DNA of 64,000 nucleotides from Irpex lacteus (Eukaryota; Basidiomycota; Agaricomycetes; Polyporales; Irpicaceae). The stretch is taken from contig MQVO02000015.1 of assembly GCA_001986395.2 (NCBI GenBank), forward strand, positions 62,001-126,000, read 5' to 3'. A program made the translations under genes and the position numbers. The notes beneath the pieces are model-generated. The model was not told where the DNA came from and did no database searches. It worked only from the letters and a program-made list of their open reading frames with translations. This document shows positions 10,428 to 22,206 of this stretch, one piece after another; the first letter of the stretch is position 1, and each line of letters begins with the position of its first letter.

Positions 10428-12344
10428 CTAATATGTGTTTGCAGGCCTCTGATTAATTGGCTGCTGCGCATCCGACCCGTTGACAGAGGGAGTTTGTCGC
10501 GAGGCCGCCTCCTGCTGGTATTGACGACGGAGTAGAAGGATGACACCAGAAAAGTAGAACGTTGGAACGAGCTACGACAGAGACTCGTACGTTAGCTACA
10601 TTAAGAGATAAAAGATAAGTAAAACGCACCACTAGCCAAACTATCCAAGCGATATTTGCTCCGTTCTTGACCTTGCCACGTCCAGTGTACAAGGGCCATT
10701 CCGTTCGGAACCCTGTGCGCACCTGCATCGCGTGTTCAATCAATGTTACGTACTTTCCATGTCACTGAAGGCACGTACCTGGTAGAACGCGACACCAATA
10801 ATGAACAGTCCCAAAATCGCGTGGAAGTAATTCTGGAATGTCCTGCCTTTCACCCTCACCCATCCAGCAGCAGGCTTGAAGAAGTGAATTATCGCGCCCA
10901 AGAACACCTGGACCCAATACAGAACAAACAGCGCGACGCCCCATTTCATGTGGGTATCAGAGAGTGAGGGAACACCGTTCAGCTTGACAGCATGAACGCC
11001 GAGGGCAAAGCCGGTTACTATGATGGGCATAGCTGCGGTCACGTCGAACAATTGCAGTTAGCAATGGTAATCATGATAGAGTTGGTCATAAATGCATCTG
11101 TGCAAAGATAGATTGGAATGAAACGGCGGGAGCGGGAAACACGCTGGGCGTGTGCAGGCGCTGTGCGCCACTGGCTGTCTCCGACTGCCAAGTCGGAGAC
11201 TGGATGAAAAGCAGCGAGAGACGGGAATACTCACCAACACCAAACTGAATGACCCAATGTGCCGTGAACCATATCGGCGTGAAGGTTCTAAGCCACCTCG
11301 CAATGATCGCTCCAAGAGGTAGAAAGACCAAGAATCCAAGCATACTGAGGATCGCATGGGCGATGATATACTTCTGATATGGCAGCAAAGGGATCCCGGC
11401 GAACACCTGATCACCACTGGTGCTCGCGCTCGGTGCAGAGCCACTTGAGCTGGAGGTGGACTGGGCGATAGTCGAGATAGGGTTGGTTGGATCTTTGGAG
11501 TCCGCAGCTAGAGTTTGCGACAAGTCGATTTGAGTTGGGCCAGACTCAAGATGTTGGGTGAGTGTGGCATCGACTGCTGATGAATCCGGGTTGGTGCCTC
11601 CGAACGCCCAGATGACATTACTCTTCCCCGTCTTCTCCGTGCCGTCCGCAGGAATCGTAAATACGAGTTTCGGATTTGACCCTGAGATTGAGGAGAGCGA
11701 TTGTTCCAACGTCGCGATGCGAGGAGGATTAGAAGCGACAGTAGGCATGACCTCTGAAGGGGCTTGTCGTTGGGAGAGCGTTATGTTACCGTCATTATTC
11801 GGCCACATAATGACCATCGGCGTGTTAGCCATTTGACTCCCGAACCCCCTGAAGGCGCGTGCATGAGAAAATACAAAGGTATTTAAATACAAAAAAAGTG
11901 TGCTTACATAGCAATCCAACCGAGTTTCGCTCGGCCAAGACTCTGGAGGGTATCTAGACAGAAAGCATGGTCAACACAAACATCACCACTCGAGATGAAT
12001 GCATACATTGGACCGTCGAGCCGTTCACCAAGCCACCGATACACATCAGGTCTGTGCAAACTACGCCTCCATTTAGGCCAACGAGTGACGACGAGTCCGT
12101 GGAGGGCGATGACGAGTTTGTCGTTGCGGTCGAGGTTGCGACCGACGATGGCGCAGCGCTCACGCTGCTAGGGCCGTCGTCGTTGTCGTTTGAATCATGA
12201 CCGGGGCCGTCATCTGCGCGCTGAAACTATAAATCAGCACAACGTGTGTCGTAAATTGAACACTCAAGCACTCACCGATCCCCGTGGCTTTGCACAAACT
12301 GCCGTCGAAAAGGCTAAAGCCAGCAACGCAAGACCTGTTCGCAT
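10428..12344 (-). CDS. DOMON and cytochrome b561 domain protein, secretory pathway
   Basis: Seven exons: 12344-12276, 12226-12007, 11953-11908, 11848-11235, 11032-10779, 10722-10630 and 10571-10428, giving 479 residues. Order: signal peptide (MRTGLALLALAFSTAVCA), Ser/Thr-rich spacer, a DOMON-type haem/sugar-binding fold (about residues 75-210; LGRAKLGWIAMGFGSQM), a Ser-rich linker, then a b561 core with helices carrying four histidines (HAILSMLGF, HWVIQFG, DTHMKWGVALF, HAILGLFIIG) and a short cytosolic tail. The b561 histidines ligate two haems and carry electrons across a membrane; the DOMON part would accept or donate electrons outside. Such fungal proteins are candidate partners in extracellular redox and iron or lignocellulose chemistry, which is inference. 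The fourth intron is long (202 nt); a small missed exon there is possible, although the join is in frame and continuous with the family. Confidence 0.88.
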
Positions 12345-12399
12345 ACTTAGTGGAGGGAAGGACGAAAAGATGCAGACGTTAACATCGTTGTCAACATGC

Positions 12400-12406
12400 T
12401 TTTATA
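12400..12406 (-). promoter_or_regulatory. TATA box of the DOMON-b561 gene
   Basis: TATAAAA on the minus strand, 56 nt upstream of the ATG at 12344. Its spacing supports this start and a short leader. Confidence 0.55.
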
Positions 12407-14949
12407 TCGTGCCTTCTCACGAGCGGGCATCGAATCAGTTACAGCCTACGACTGCGGCTCTAGTAGATGTTTGTGAGGAAGCCGCTTGGTACGCATACGA
12501 CGTGAGAGGACGGAAGCCATATAAGGATATTTGACACGGCCTGTTCAAGTAAGCGTTATGGTTCGTGGGTAAAATGGATCCTCCACGGGGAACACGAAAC
12601 CAGCGCGAGGTGATTGGATGGTTCCCATAGGTTCCAAGGAGGCGTCGCGCAGCAGAGTCTACACCGCCACTTTGGACAGGATGGAAAACGACCAAACGAT
12701 CGGAATATGGACAGTGGCGATTGGCTTGACCGCGGAGTCGTAAGATGCCGGATGGGGCATGTGTCATGAACGTGAGAGAGCGTGCGAGAGTAGCCGGAGT
12801 AGACTGTGTTTGAAGGCGGTGAGACTTTCTCATGCTAGAGTGATTCTTGAGCTACGCAATGTTTGCGATAACATCCTCATGCCTGAATATGACCACCTGC
12901 ATGTTATTGTGGATCTTCGTGAATCTTTCTCGTGGTTCTTGGCTGATCATGGGTGACGCAAGCGTTTTCATGCATCGCCTCGCTTACACGGTCTTCTCGG
13001 AGTCAGTCAATCGAAGCCTGCGTGAACACCGTACACAACAAATAATGAGTAGTACGTATTCGTTTATACAGCACTCGAACATGGCATCGACTCACTGTGA
13101 TGATCTCCATCTTCTGGAAACCCATGTTCCGTCTGTACTTGATAGATACTTAGCTTAGCTATATCAGACGAGCAGAAAACAATCAGTCATCGTGTTAGGG
13201 CATTGCTAAAAGGTATCCATCAGCGACATATACCCATCACAAGTCTGAGCGGTACGGGCTCTTGAAGCGTTACGGTATAGCCATGGTCTGAACGTTCTGA
13301 ACTTTCAAGTTGGAACAAGACTCGAACAATTAGTACTAGTATGTACTGCGGACTCACTCGGACTGCAAATGTCGCGAAATTGATTCGGAGACGCAAATGT
13401 TAATCACGACCACTAATGATAGACGCTGGTCACTACAATGGTCGAGTCTCGACTCGATGATCATGACGACCCCCTCGCTCGTGGCTATAATGTGGAAAAC
13501 TGGGACATCGTCCTCATACATCTAACGTCGGTCTGTCATCTCCTCACCCTTTATACCCGATTCCGTCGACACAGGCTCGTCCAAGTGTGTCTCTCCTTGG
13601 GAGCTGATCGAGCTTCCAGTAGAGTCTGGACGAATCATGAATGTTACCGTGGAATTATTGGGCTTGACCAATCTTGGGCGATCTGGAAGATGGTATTTGT
13701 ACTGAGTGGTAAAGGTTCGTCAACGCGGTAATCTTAACTGATTCTTCGCTGACAACATGCGCGTCCTAGCTATTGACGTATTATTACATCGAGTCTGAGG
13801 GTACTCCTACGACTTGTTGGTTTACGATCTAACAATGTATCACGCCAAATAGGAGAGCCTGGGATAATATATACATTTCTCACAGTTGAACTGTCCTGGT
13901 CGCGCTATGGGCTAGTTTGTACGCTCCAGGCTTGAGGGAGGCTTAAATCGGTTACCTATGTGCATGGGTACGTTCGCAGTGTTACATTCTGTTATGTGCT
14001 TACTATGCTTTCCGGTACCATCTCTTACAGCTGCTATCCGCTCTTTTTTTGCATCTCCCTGGCTGAAGTTCCCTTTCTGTCCTTCGTCGTGCCCCTACTC
14101 GCCTGATGAATGGTATCACGTCTTTATAGCTGCGGCCCTGCGGGTTTTAGGCTCGAACGATTCCATTAGGGTCAGCATTCAACGTCCCATTCCAAGCCAG
14201 TACTCTGCTCCACGGGTGCCACTTGCTCTCAAACGAGTCGCTTTTCTAGCTATCATTTGTTGGGCACATTCAGGAACATATCCTTGTTCTGGGAAGCTCA
14301 TGGTCATCTTCATCCAACGGAACAGCAATCGAGAGCCAGGCGGACGATATGCAACTGGGGGCTGCTTAACGAGCGGAGATCTATCGACGGTCCTGTGAGT
14401 GCGTTTCGCCTTATCATAAACCGAGATTATCTGACAGCTTAGATACCAATGGACATAGGAATGAAAGTCTGAACCGCTGTGTCTGACGATGCTGTCTCGC
14501 CAGAAGTAGGTCCGAACAGGTAAGTGATTGGAAGCTATCACAATTGACGTGCAATGGTATCGACTCACAAAGGAATGGTACCGTAGGCTTTGACCTGAAG
14601 AGCTATGACCACAATGACTTTACGCTCGCGAGTCATCAAGTCCCAAGTGCAAGCGATTTGTTCAACACGGAACAGATTTTCGCGTGTTTCGTCTTAGGAT
14701 CTTGCACCGTCAGGTAATTTATACTGTTGTTATGCCTATGCCTTGCATAAGTGGGCTGACCGGGTTCTCCTATCCAGAACATACGACTACATCTGGTATA
14801 CCACCGAGTGAAAGCCGTCCATCGACTGTGGCAGCTCACATCTCTCATCCATGCCTGCACTGCCATCGATGAATGGTGATACTCTTGAAGCATGGGCGAT
14901 GACTGTCCAATGTCATTTATGAGCTTCTGTAACTTGCCGCTCAACATGC
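12407..14949. other. Long divergent spacer, no gene supported
   Basis: About 2.5 kb between two diverging genes. Open frames up to 146 codons occur (for example 13958-14398 plus, 12833-12435 minus), but they overlap in several frames, carry no signature, and do not extend through convincing splice sites. Small genes or a non-coding transcript cannot be excluded. Confidence 0.45.
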
Positions 14950-14956
14950 TATATAT
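14950..14956 (+). promoter_or_regulatory. TATA box of the 1903-residue protein gene
   Basis: TATATAT about 75 nt before the ATG at 15031, followed by a pyrimidine-rich stretch. The position agrees with the chosen start codon. Confidence 0.5.
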
Positions 14957-15030
14957 CGAGCTCTCGCTCCTCTCACTTAGCACCAGTCTACTCGACATTC
15001 ACCACTACTCTCTCGATTATCCGCAAGCTA

Positions 15031-18000
15031 ATGGCTGAACCATCGATTGACTACTTTCGTATTGACGACTCTGCTCAAGGCACTGTCAAAGTAAATGGCC
15101 CCCCGACCTCTACCACGGACCCCACACCCGTCACGGTGTATGACATCCAATGCTATGTTGCCGTTCGCCTTGGCAAGGGTACCACCTTTAGTACCATCAT
15201 TACCGATGTTGGCCCCTTCGTGAAATGCGTCCACCGTGTATGTATCTTATCACTATTTGCCTCAATTTGGTTAATTAGTACACTAATACTTATGCCCACC
15301 GTAGAACACCTTTGCGCTCTTCGTCAAACTCGAAGACTTCAAGACGCGCATTGGCGCTGCGGACTATGCGACTCTTCTCGCTACATACCAGAAAGATTGG
15401 GCCGTCGGCAACGATAAGCCAGCTTTCCCAGGTTGGGGTGAGAACGGGCAACAGCTCGTGACCTGGCCGGCACAGGGAATCATCGCAAAGGAATCCAGCA
15501 AGGATCGGTACGGCGACCAGCGCAGTATCTGGATCGACGTAGCCCAGCACGCTGAGGATGCTGGCTCTCGAGCGCGACTTTGGGAGCCGAAGGAGCCACT
15601 GACCCCTCGCTGGAAGGTATACTTCGTTCCGGGAGGTGCATGGCTGTCACCTCAGGCTCTCCAGCACATTCTTGATCGCCTCGCTGCCCAAGAGAAGGCG
15701 AGGAACAGTTCCATGAACTTGACTTCTTGGCTCGAGTTCTCTGCTATCTCGCAGGAAGAAGCGACCGCACGCGCCGCCAAGAACGAAATCCTACCCATCT
15801 CAACGAACTTGTTTGGGCACTACATCACATACACGACGGTGGGAGATGTCAAGGCAATGATCGCTGCGCAAACAGAGAAACGCAACAGGAACTGCTGGGA
15901 CGGCTGGTTAAGGGTCTTGCCGGAGGAAAAGTCTGTCAGCGAATTGGAAGACAAGCTGAAAGATCATCGGTCGTTGCTTACATTGACGAAGACGTCGCTG
16001 AAGCTCCCCGGTGATGCCCTGGACTTTGCCGGCGGCGACGACATTATGGGCGTACCTGCCAATGAAGTACGTGTAACACATGCGACTACCCAAACATCTA
16101 CTGGTGCTCATAACTGATTTCCAGTGGGCACGTGGTACTCTGTGGCCCGGCGAGGACGTCAATGATGTTGGCGCTGTAAGTCTTGATTCACTCTCAGCTA
16201 TGTAGCCGTTAACCTCGGATTATGATCTGATAGTGGTTACACCGGTCGGATCCTAAATTTGGGCCTTTGTTGAATGGCGACTGGCAATCCGTAAACAATG
16301 TGGTGCGTGACGTTATTGCTCTTGATGTTGGTCCGTAGTTGACCAGAGGACCTTTAGTTTTTTGGTACATACGAGTCACACAGCAACATCAACCGGTGAG
16401 TCTATCTGCTTTGCTATATATACACCATATTGAAATGAAGTCTATGTTTTATAGCGCAGTTTCTCTCATAAGTTTAGTGTTGAAAAAGACTAATGCCGCC
16501 TCAGGCAAAGGCTGGCAAGGCTCTCTTATCACGCGAGCTGTAAGAAAGGGCAATGTTGACTACATCAACTCCGCCGGCTTGGCTTCCGTCTTTCCCATCC
16601 CGCCATGGATCAGCGAGTCAAAGTCTGCATGGCTGGTCCCCTCGCTGCTGTACACAGGATCTTTCCAAATCCCAACTGACGTGTCGACACCCTTCGCTGG
16701 GCCCCCGGTGAGTTGAGACTTGTAAATTCCTTGATAAAGTATGTGACTGATCAGACACCCTCTGGGTCATCCAGCTCATGTGGGATACTCAGTACTCTGC
16801 TTTCAGTTGCTATTCGCCTCTAGTCATCGAAGGAAAACTCGATCACCTCATTCTAGACATTTATCTTGCTAAACATTTCGGTCTCAAGAGGTGGCATGGT
16901 GTCGAGCATCCTCAGGTGCCTAAAGCCATCTACGATTCTCTCAACTTGCCAGCAACCACTGCTCTACCGGCATCGGCTTTTGATCTTCAGTCCTCCACGA
17001 CTGCTCTGGGGACGGCTAGCCAAGGTACCCTGACTCTCCCTATCTTCGAAGTGTGACTGAACTCTTTGCAGCGTCCAATGGCCCAGATACTGCGACTGCA
17101 ATTATCTCGAATCCTCGCCAACCGCAGCCAAACTCGACATATGGAAGCTATGACAGGCTGAGCCAGGTTATGAAGCACCCCGTGCACCAGTTGGCCTGGC
17201 AAGCTGCGTCGCAAGGGCGTGCGGAAGTCAATCTGGGAGGAGTGGTCATCAAGAATCCATGCATCGCGCAGAAACCACAGGTTTCAGATAGTGCTGATCC
17301 TACAACTTCTACCCCACCTTCAGACGGGTTCGTGCTCACCGGCTCTATCAACCTATTTGGACTGGACAAGCCTGTGCAGCTGATGAGTTGGCACGGTCCG
17401 CCGCCTTCCCATGTCATCTTCGGCAAGGAGCTTCCTACCTGCCAGCATGTTCAAGTCGATACCCTTTTCGCCTCAGAGCTATTACCACTGCTTGCAGGAA
17501 CACCATTCAACTCCTTCCAGTTCAAGGATGTGGTCATCACCTATCAGAATTATGCATTGTACGTATCGTCGTTCAACCGTGACTAGGGCTGCGTTCACTG
17601 ATACTTGACTTAGCGAGCCAACTAAGCCGTTGGGATGGTCCATGACGGCAACTCTGTCGCTTGGGCCAGAGCACGGTTCAGTATTCCACGTCCTGAAAGA
17701 CGTCCTTCAAGTTCCCGTGGATTCTTTCCAGATGCATGTATCGTCCTCGCTTGGGCTTGGTTATTCTTGGGCTAAACAACCTGCCATGTCAACCCTATTC
17801 ATCGAAGGTGTTCTGAACATATCCAGTCCTCTGTCTCTTTGCAAAGGTGTTCTTCTCAGCCGCATCGGTCTGCGACTATCTGCCATCCAGTCCACGACTT
17901 CTGGTCTCGGCGGGAAGCCTGTGATGAAGTGCGGCTACAGCATTGTCGGTGACATGCATGTGGATGCTCCTGCTTCGAAACAACCCGTTGATTTTGACTT

Positions 18001-21000
18001 CGTAATCGACGAGGTTGACGGCGACGTCGAATTGAATGCCTCCCTGAAAAGTGACAAGTGGGAAAACGCGTTTGGCTCGGGGATAACTGTGAGTAATAGC
18101 TGATCTGGGAAGTAACTTGCTCCTGACCAATGATTGTATACAGCTCGAAACGGCTAGCCTAAGCCTTCTGTTGGATACCAGCAAGCCTCGAGATGCTTGG
18201 AGCTTCTACCTGCAAGCTGAGCTCAGCACCGGTGATAGCGTAACTCATCTCGGAGGTTACTACACTGTCGGTGGACAGTACAACTTCCAAGCTACGATCA
18301 AGAACTTCGGTGTCAGTGGGCTCCTGAAATTCTTTACACATCATTTCCCCTCGCAAAGCTCGCTCTCGCCTCCTACTCAGCTAGACTTCAGCATCGGTTC
18401 GGCCACGATATCCATTCAAACCGATAATGGCCTTGTGATTGAGGTGGACTCCTTGGAATTCGAAGGATATAGGGCGGATTCAGCCAGGATTCAGGTATCA
18501 TCTGCTGGAGTTACTGTCGAGGGGAGTATTGCTGAGGTGAAGTTCCCGGAAGTTGACATCATCTCGCTGAAAGAAGCCTCGATCCGCCTATCGTTCGAGA
18601 AGACCGACTCAGGAAGATCATCGGAAATCGTCCTCGCGGGCCAGCTAGAGATAGACGAACTGGACTTCGCAAGTATATCAGCTGTCGTTCATCTTTACAA
18701 GGCTGCCGGCGCCGGGAAGATGGAATGGACGGTCTACGGCCAATTCGAGGAACTGGGAGATTCGACATCACTTGGAGTCCTTTTCAAGGAGTTAAAGGGA
18801 ACTCCCTTGGGAAGTATCTCTTTGCAGGGCCTCGCGCTTATTGCCGCCTCCAAGGACGACCCCGCGCTGTCTGCAATGAACCCTCAGAAGTATGATATTC
18901 ATCAAGGTCAGTGTATATTCATCGTAGAAAGAAATAACGGTTGACTTGTGTACATAACAGGAGTACAAATCTGTGCCACTGTGGGCGAGGTGACATCATT
19001 CAGGAAACTGCTCCGTCGACCCACGCCGGGCCTCATTCTCAACGCTGGTTACTCCAAGGCCAAGAAGTTCTCCCTTGATATATCTGTCCCAGACGATACC
19101 GTGATACACCTTGGGAAGGGAATTACGACCGACCCAATCACCTTAGCCATCTCTACGACTCCCGTACAACTTCAGATCTCAGCAGGTCTCAAGGTCCCTG
19201 TCCCTCATGCAGCCGATCCACTCGACTTCAGAGCGACACTAGCGATCATAGACGAAACAGTTTCTATCGCCGGCGAGATGCAGGGCTTGTGGAAGGATCC
19301 TTTCGGTATCGGAGAGAGTGTCAGTGTTGGTCCTGACCTGGCTCTCAAACTCGGTATAGACTTGCCAATATTCTTCGTGACCGGTGTTCCGGACGAATTC
19401 GCCTTCCAGGGAGGCCTTTCTATCGGAAATGTCGACGGACAGGTCATGTTCGAGGTCAGCGAGGATCCCACACGTACGTCTTACCCCAGTTTCAGCATCT
19501 ATGGAGCGACATACTGATTGAAATTCAAGAGGAACTTCTCAGTGGTGCTCTCCAGAAACTGTCTATACTAGATGTCGTCGCCTTTTTGCGCAGGGTGACC
19601 GGCTTGGACATTCACGATCCCTCGGACTTCCTCGACTTCCTCAGAGTCCAATTCTACATGTCTACTGGTGCTACCATTGGATCCATCTCGTACCCAGCCG
19701 GGTTCTCATTTGAGGCGGACATCCTCCTCTTCGGTACGCAGATACATGCCGGAGCAGCCATTGCCAACTCTTCTCTACACGTCAAAGGATCCATTGGCGA
19801 GCTCCCTGTCGGGCCTCTCAAGATCGAGGGTTCGGGCACCAATGGAGTCGCCATGGATCTCGAAATTGGCAGTGCCGCTGCGAAGATGACATTAGACGGC
19901 ATGTTCACCGTCCTCGGGTCAGATATTTCGATTCTCCTCGACTTGGAGTTGCTTCCCAAGCCAGTGTTCAAGTTCGACTTTGCCTTGCAGTTCACGGATC
20001 TGCTCGTGTTCAATGTCGATGCCACGATGCTGGGCGTTGTCGATCTCAAGGACCTCTCACATCTCGACTTCCAGCTTCATGCCCTCTTTGAGCAGCATAT
20101 GCTGTCCTACTTGCGCGATCAGCTGGCTAAGATGGTGGAAACTTGCAAGCTGAAGGAGCAAAGCGCTATTGACGAGGCGAAAAAGAAGGTGGAAGAAGAG
20201 AAGAACAAGCTCACGGCTGCAATCGACAAAGCGCAAGCCGACCTCGACGCCAAGTACCAGACGTGGACCGCGCATCAGGATGAAGTCAACAACGCCTCTG
20301 GTGCGGCAGTCACCCAGTACCAAGCCAGCTTGAAGCGTCTCCAGGATGCCGTCGATGTAGAGCGGACGAAGTATGATCTTGCTTTGAAAAGCGCAGAGAA
20401 TGCGGTCCAGCACGCCAACGCAGACAGAGCTGACAAGATGCGTCAGGCGGAGGCGGCGGTTACTAGTGCGAAGAACGCTTGGGACGCAGATGTTGCTCAG
20501 AAGGAGAAGGATCTCGAGAGCAAGAAGGCAGACTTCAACAAGAAGTTCGGGAACGCTGAGAAGGACATCGAGAACGCGAAGGCGAAGGTGGATAGCATCC
20601 AGAACGATATCAACGGTGTGCAGGGCAAAATCAACGATTACGAGCACGCTAAGTGGACCCAGTTTTGGTAAGTCTCTATTTTGCACATGCTCGTTGATAG
20701 GGATCATCCACTGAACGTGAGAACGTGAAAACGCAGGAAGAAGGCCGCGATTCCAGAGTTATATGTCGCACTAGGTACCCTGAAGGCCTCCAAGGGCGTC
20801 GCGGACGGTGTGCTCACCGCTTGTGAGGCCGTGGTTCGCAGTATAGACTACGTAACGGTGAAAGGTGCCATACCAATCGCCGAGGATGCTGTCGCAGCAG
20901 CTGGAAAGGCTGGGAATGCCGCGTTCAACGATGCGACCGATGCTGTTAAAGCTGCTGATCGTATTTCTGGTGCAGCTGTCGATCTCGCGGAGAAGACTCT

Positions 21001-21539
21001 GGATGGCGTACAGAAGGGCGGGGATGCAGCGTTGCGGGGAGCACAGGCCACGCTCGATCAGTTCGTCAAGGCCCAGAAGGCCATTTTGGACGCTGCGCAG
21101 AAGGCTATCGACGACCTTGTCAAGGGTGTCGAGTGGTTAGCGTATCAGGCAGCGAGCGCGGCATTGGACCTTGCTAAGCACTCGACTGCTGCGCTGGATG
21201 TTGCCACTAGGGCTCTCGACCTGGTAGAGAAAGGCAGCCTTGAGCTTCTCAAACTCGGGGAAGAAGCATTGGAGAAGCTTATGAGCACTCTGGATATACA
21301 GAAGTTGGAGTTGGATGGAACGCTGAGCGGCCTGCTTGGCGGCTCCGGGAAGCATTTTACGATCTCTGTGGAGGGCCTGTTTGCGAACAAGCCATTCAAG
21401 TACGATGACATCGAGCTCAACCTGAAGGATATCACACAGTTCGCGCATGATATCTTTGTGAGGTATGTGATCCATTAGATACTTCGCATATGCTTCCCAG
21501 ATACTTACAAGTAACAACAGGCTTGACAAGCTCATATAA
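15031..21539 (+). CDS. Very large unassigned protein, beta-rich then coiled coil
   Basis: Fourteen exons: 15031-15237, 15305-16066, 16125-16175, 16234-16302, 16347-16395, 16505-16707, 16775-17024, 17072-17558, 17614-18088, 18144-18906, 18961-19473, 19530-20667, 20737-21462 and 21521-21539; total 1903 residues. No family recognised. Residues 1 to about 360 look globular, with many tryptophans. Residues 360-1460 are alternating polar/hydrophobic strands in which a similar unit seems to recur (W-x-hydrophobic strand, then a Leu-rich segment, then an SISLQGL-like strand). Residues about 1465-1655 are a Lys/Glu/Ala coiled coil, and about 1690-1840 are Ala/Lys/Asp amphipathic helices with 11-residue-like periodicity, as in LEA or apolipoprotein helices. 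There is no signal peptide or membrane span. The architecture suggests a structural, membrane-surface or lipid-contacting protein, but that is only inference. Exon 5 (49 nt) is the least certain: the acceptor at 16346 was chosen because it restores frame; the last exon adds only five complete codons. Confidence 0.75.
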
Positions 21540-22206
21540 TACGGCATTGTTTTACGTGGGCGATCTTGGAGTGTCCAGGGTGGGGTGGTGTATGGGAGGA
21601 CGCATTATTGTTTGGCACTGGCAGGTGTCACGATAAGTACTGATAAAATGTCGTTACAACGCTAGTAGCACATACTTTATCAAGTGGTTTGGAAGCTGTT
21701 GTTCTTGGAGCTCGCCTCGAACCGCGCATTACCCGAGTACTACAATATCGCTGGTGCGTAAAATTAGTCAGTATGCTAACATAATATCACTTCAGGATCC
21801 GTGAGCAGTCATTGTCGATACCACTAAGCAAGAAAGTATACCGTGGCCATGACACTTCGCGCGACGCGTTTGTCCATGAGCGGACGTACTTCGGAAGTTA
21901 GAGAAACCGAGGTGGTATTTTGCCTTCACGACTCGTGAGGGGTATATCTGAATACGCTTGGCTAGTCTGTTTCTACAGACCAGCCTGCAGAACTTTGAAG
22001 AATTCAGTGTTCGTTGTTGAACGTTGACCGTGGCCACGCTTTACTCGCGAGGCGTTGTATTCCCAAAAAGGTAGACGAAGTTCTCACGCCAAACAAGCGC
22101 AAATACGGCTGGCTGTTTGGCGGGGCAGCGACGGCGGAGGTGTCGTCTTGCCTCCAACTCGTATACCCGTCTCCCTCCTTTCTTCAGGACTATATCTGCC
22201 AGGCAC
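21540..22206. other. Intergenic promoter region of the PSR1-like gene
   Basis: Spacer between two plus-strand genes. Short open frames on both strands overlap the PSR1 start but show no domain. No clear TATA motif seen. Confidence 0.45.
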
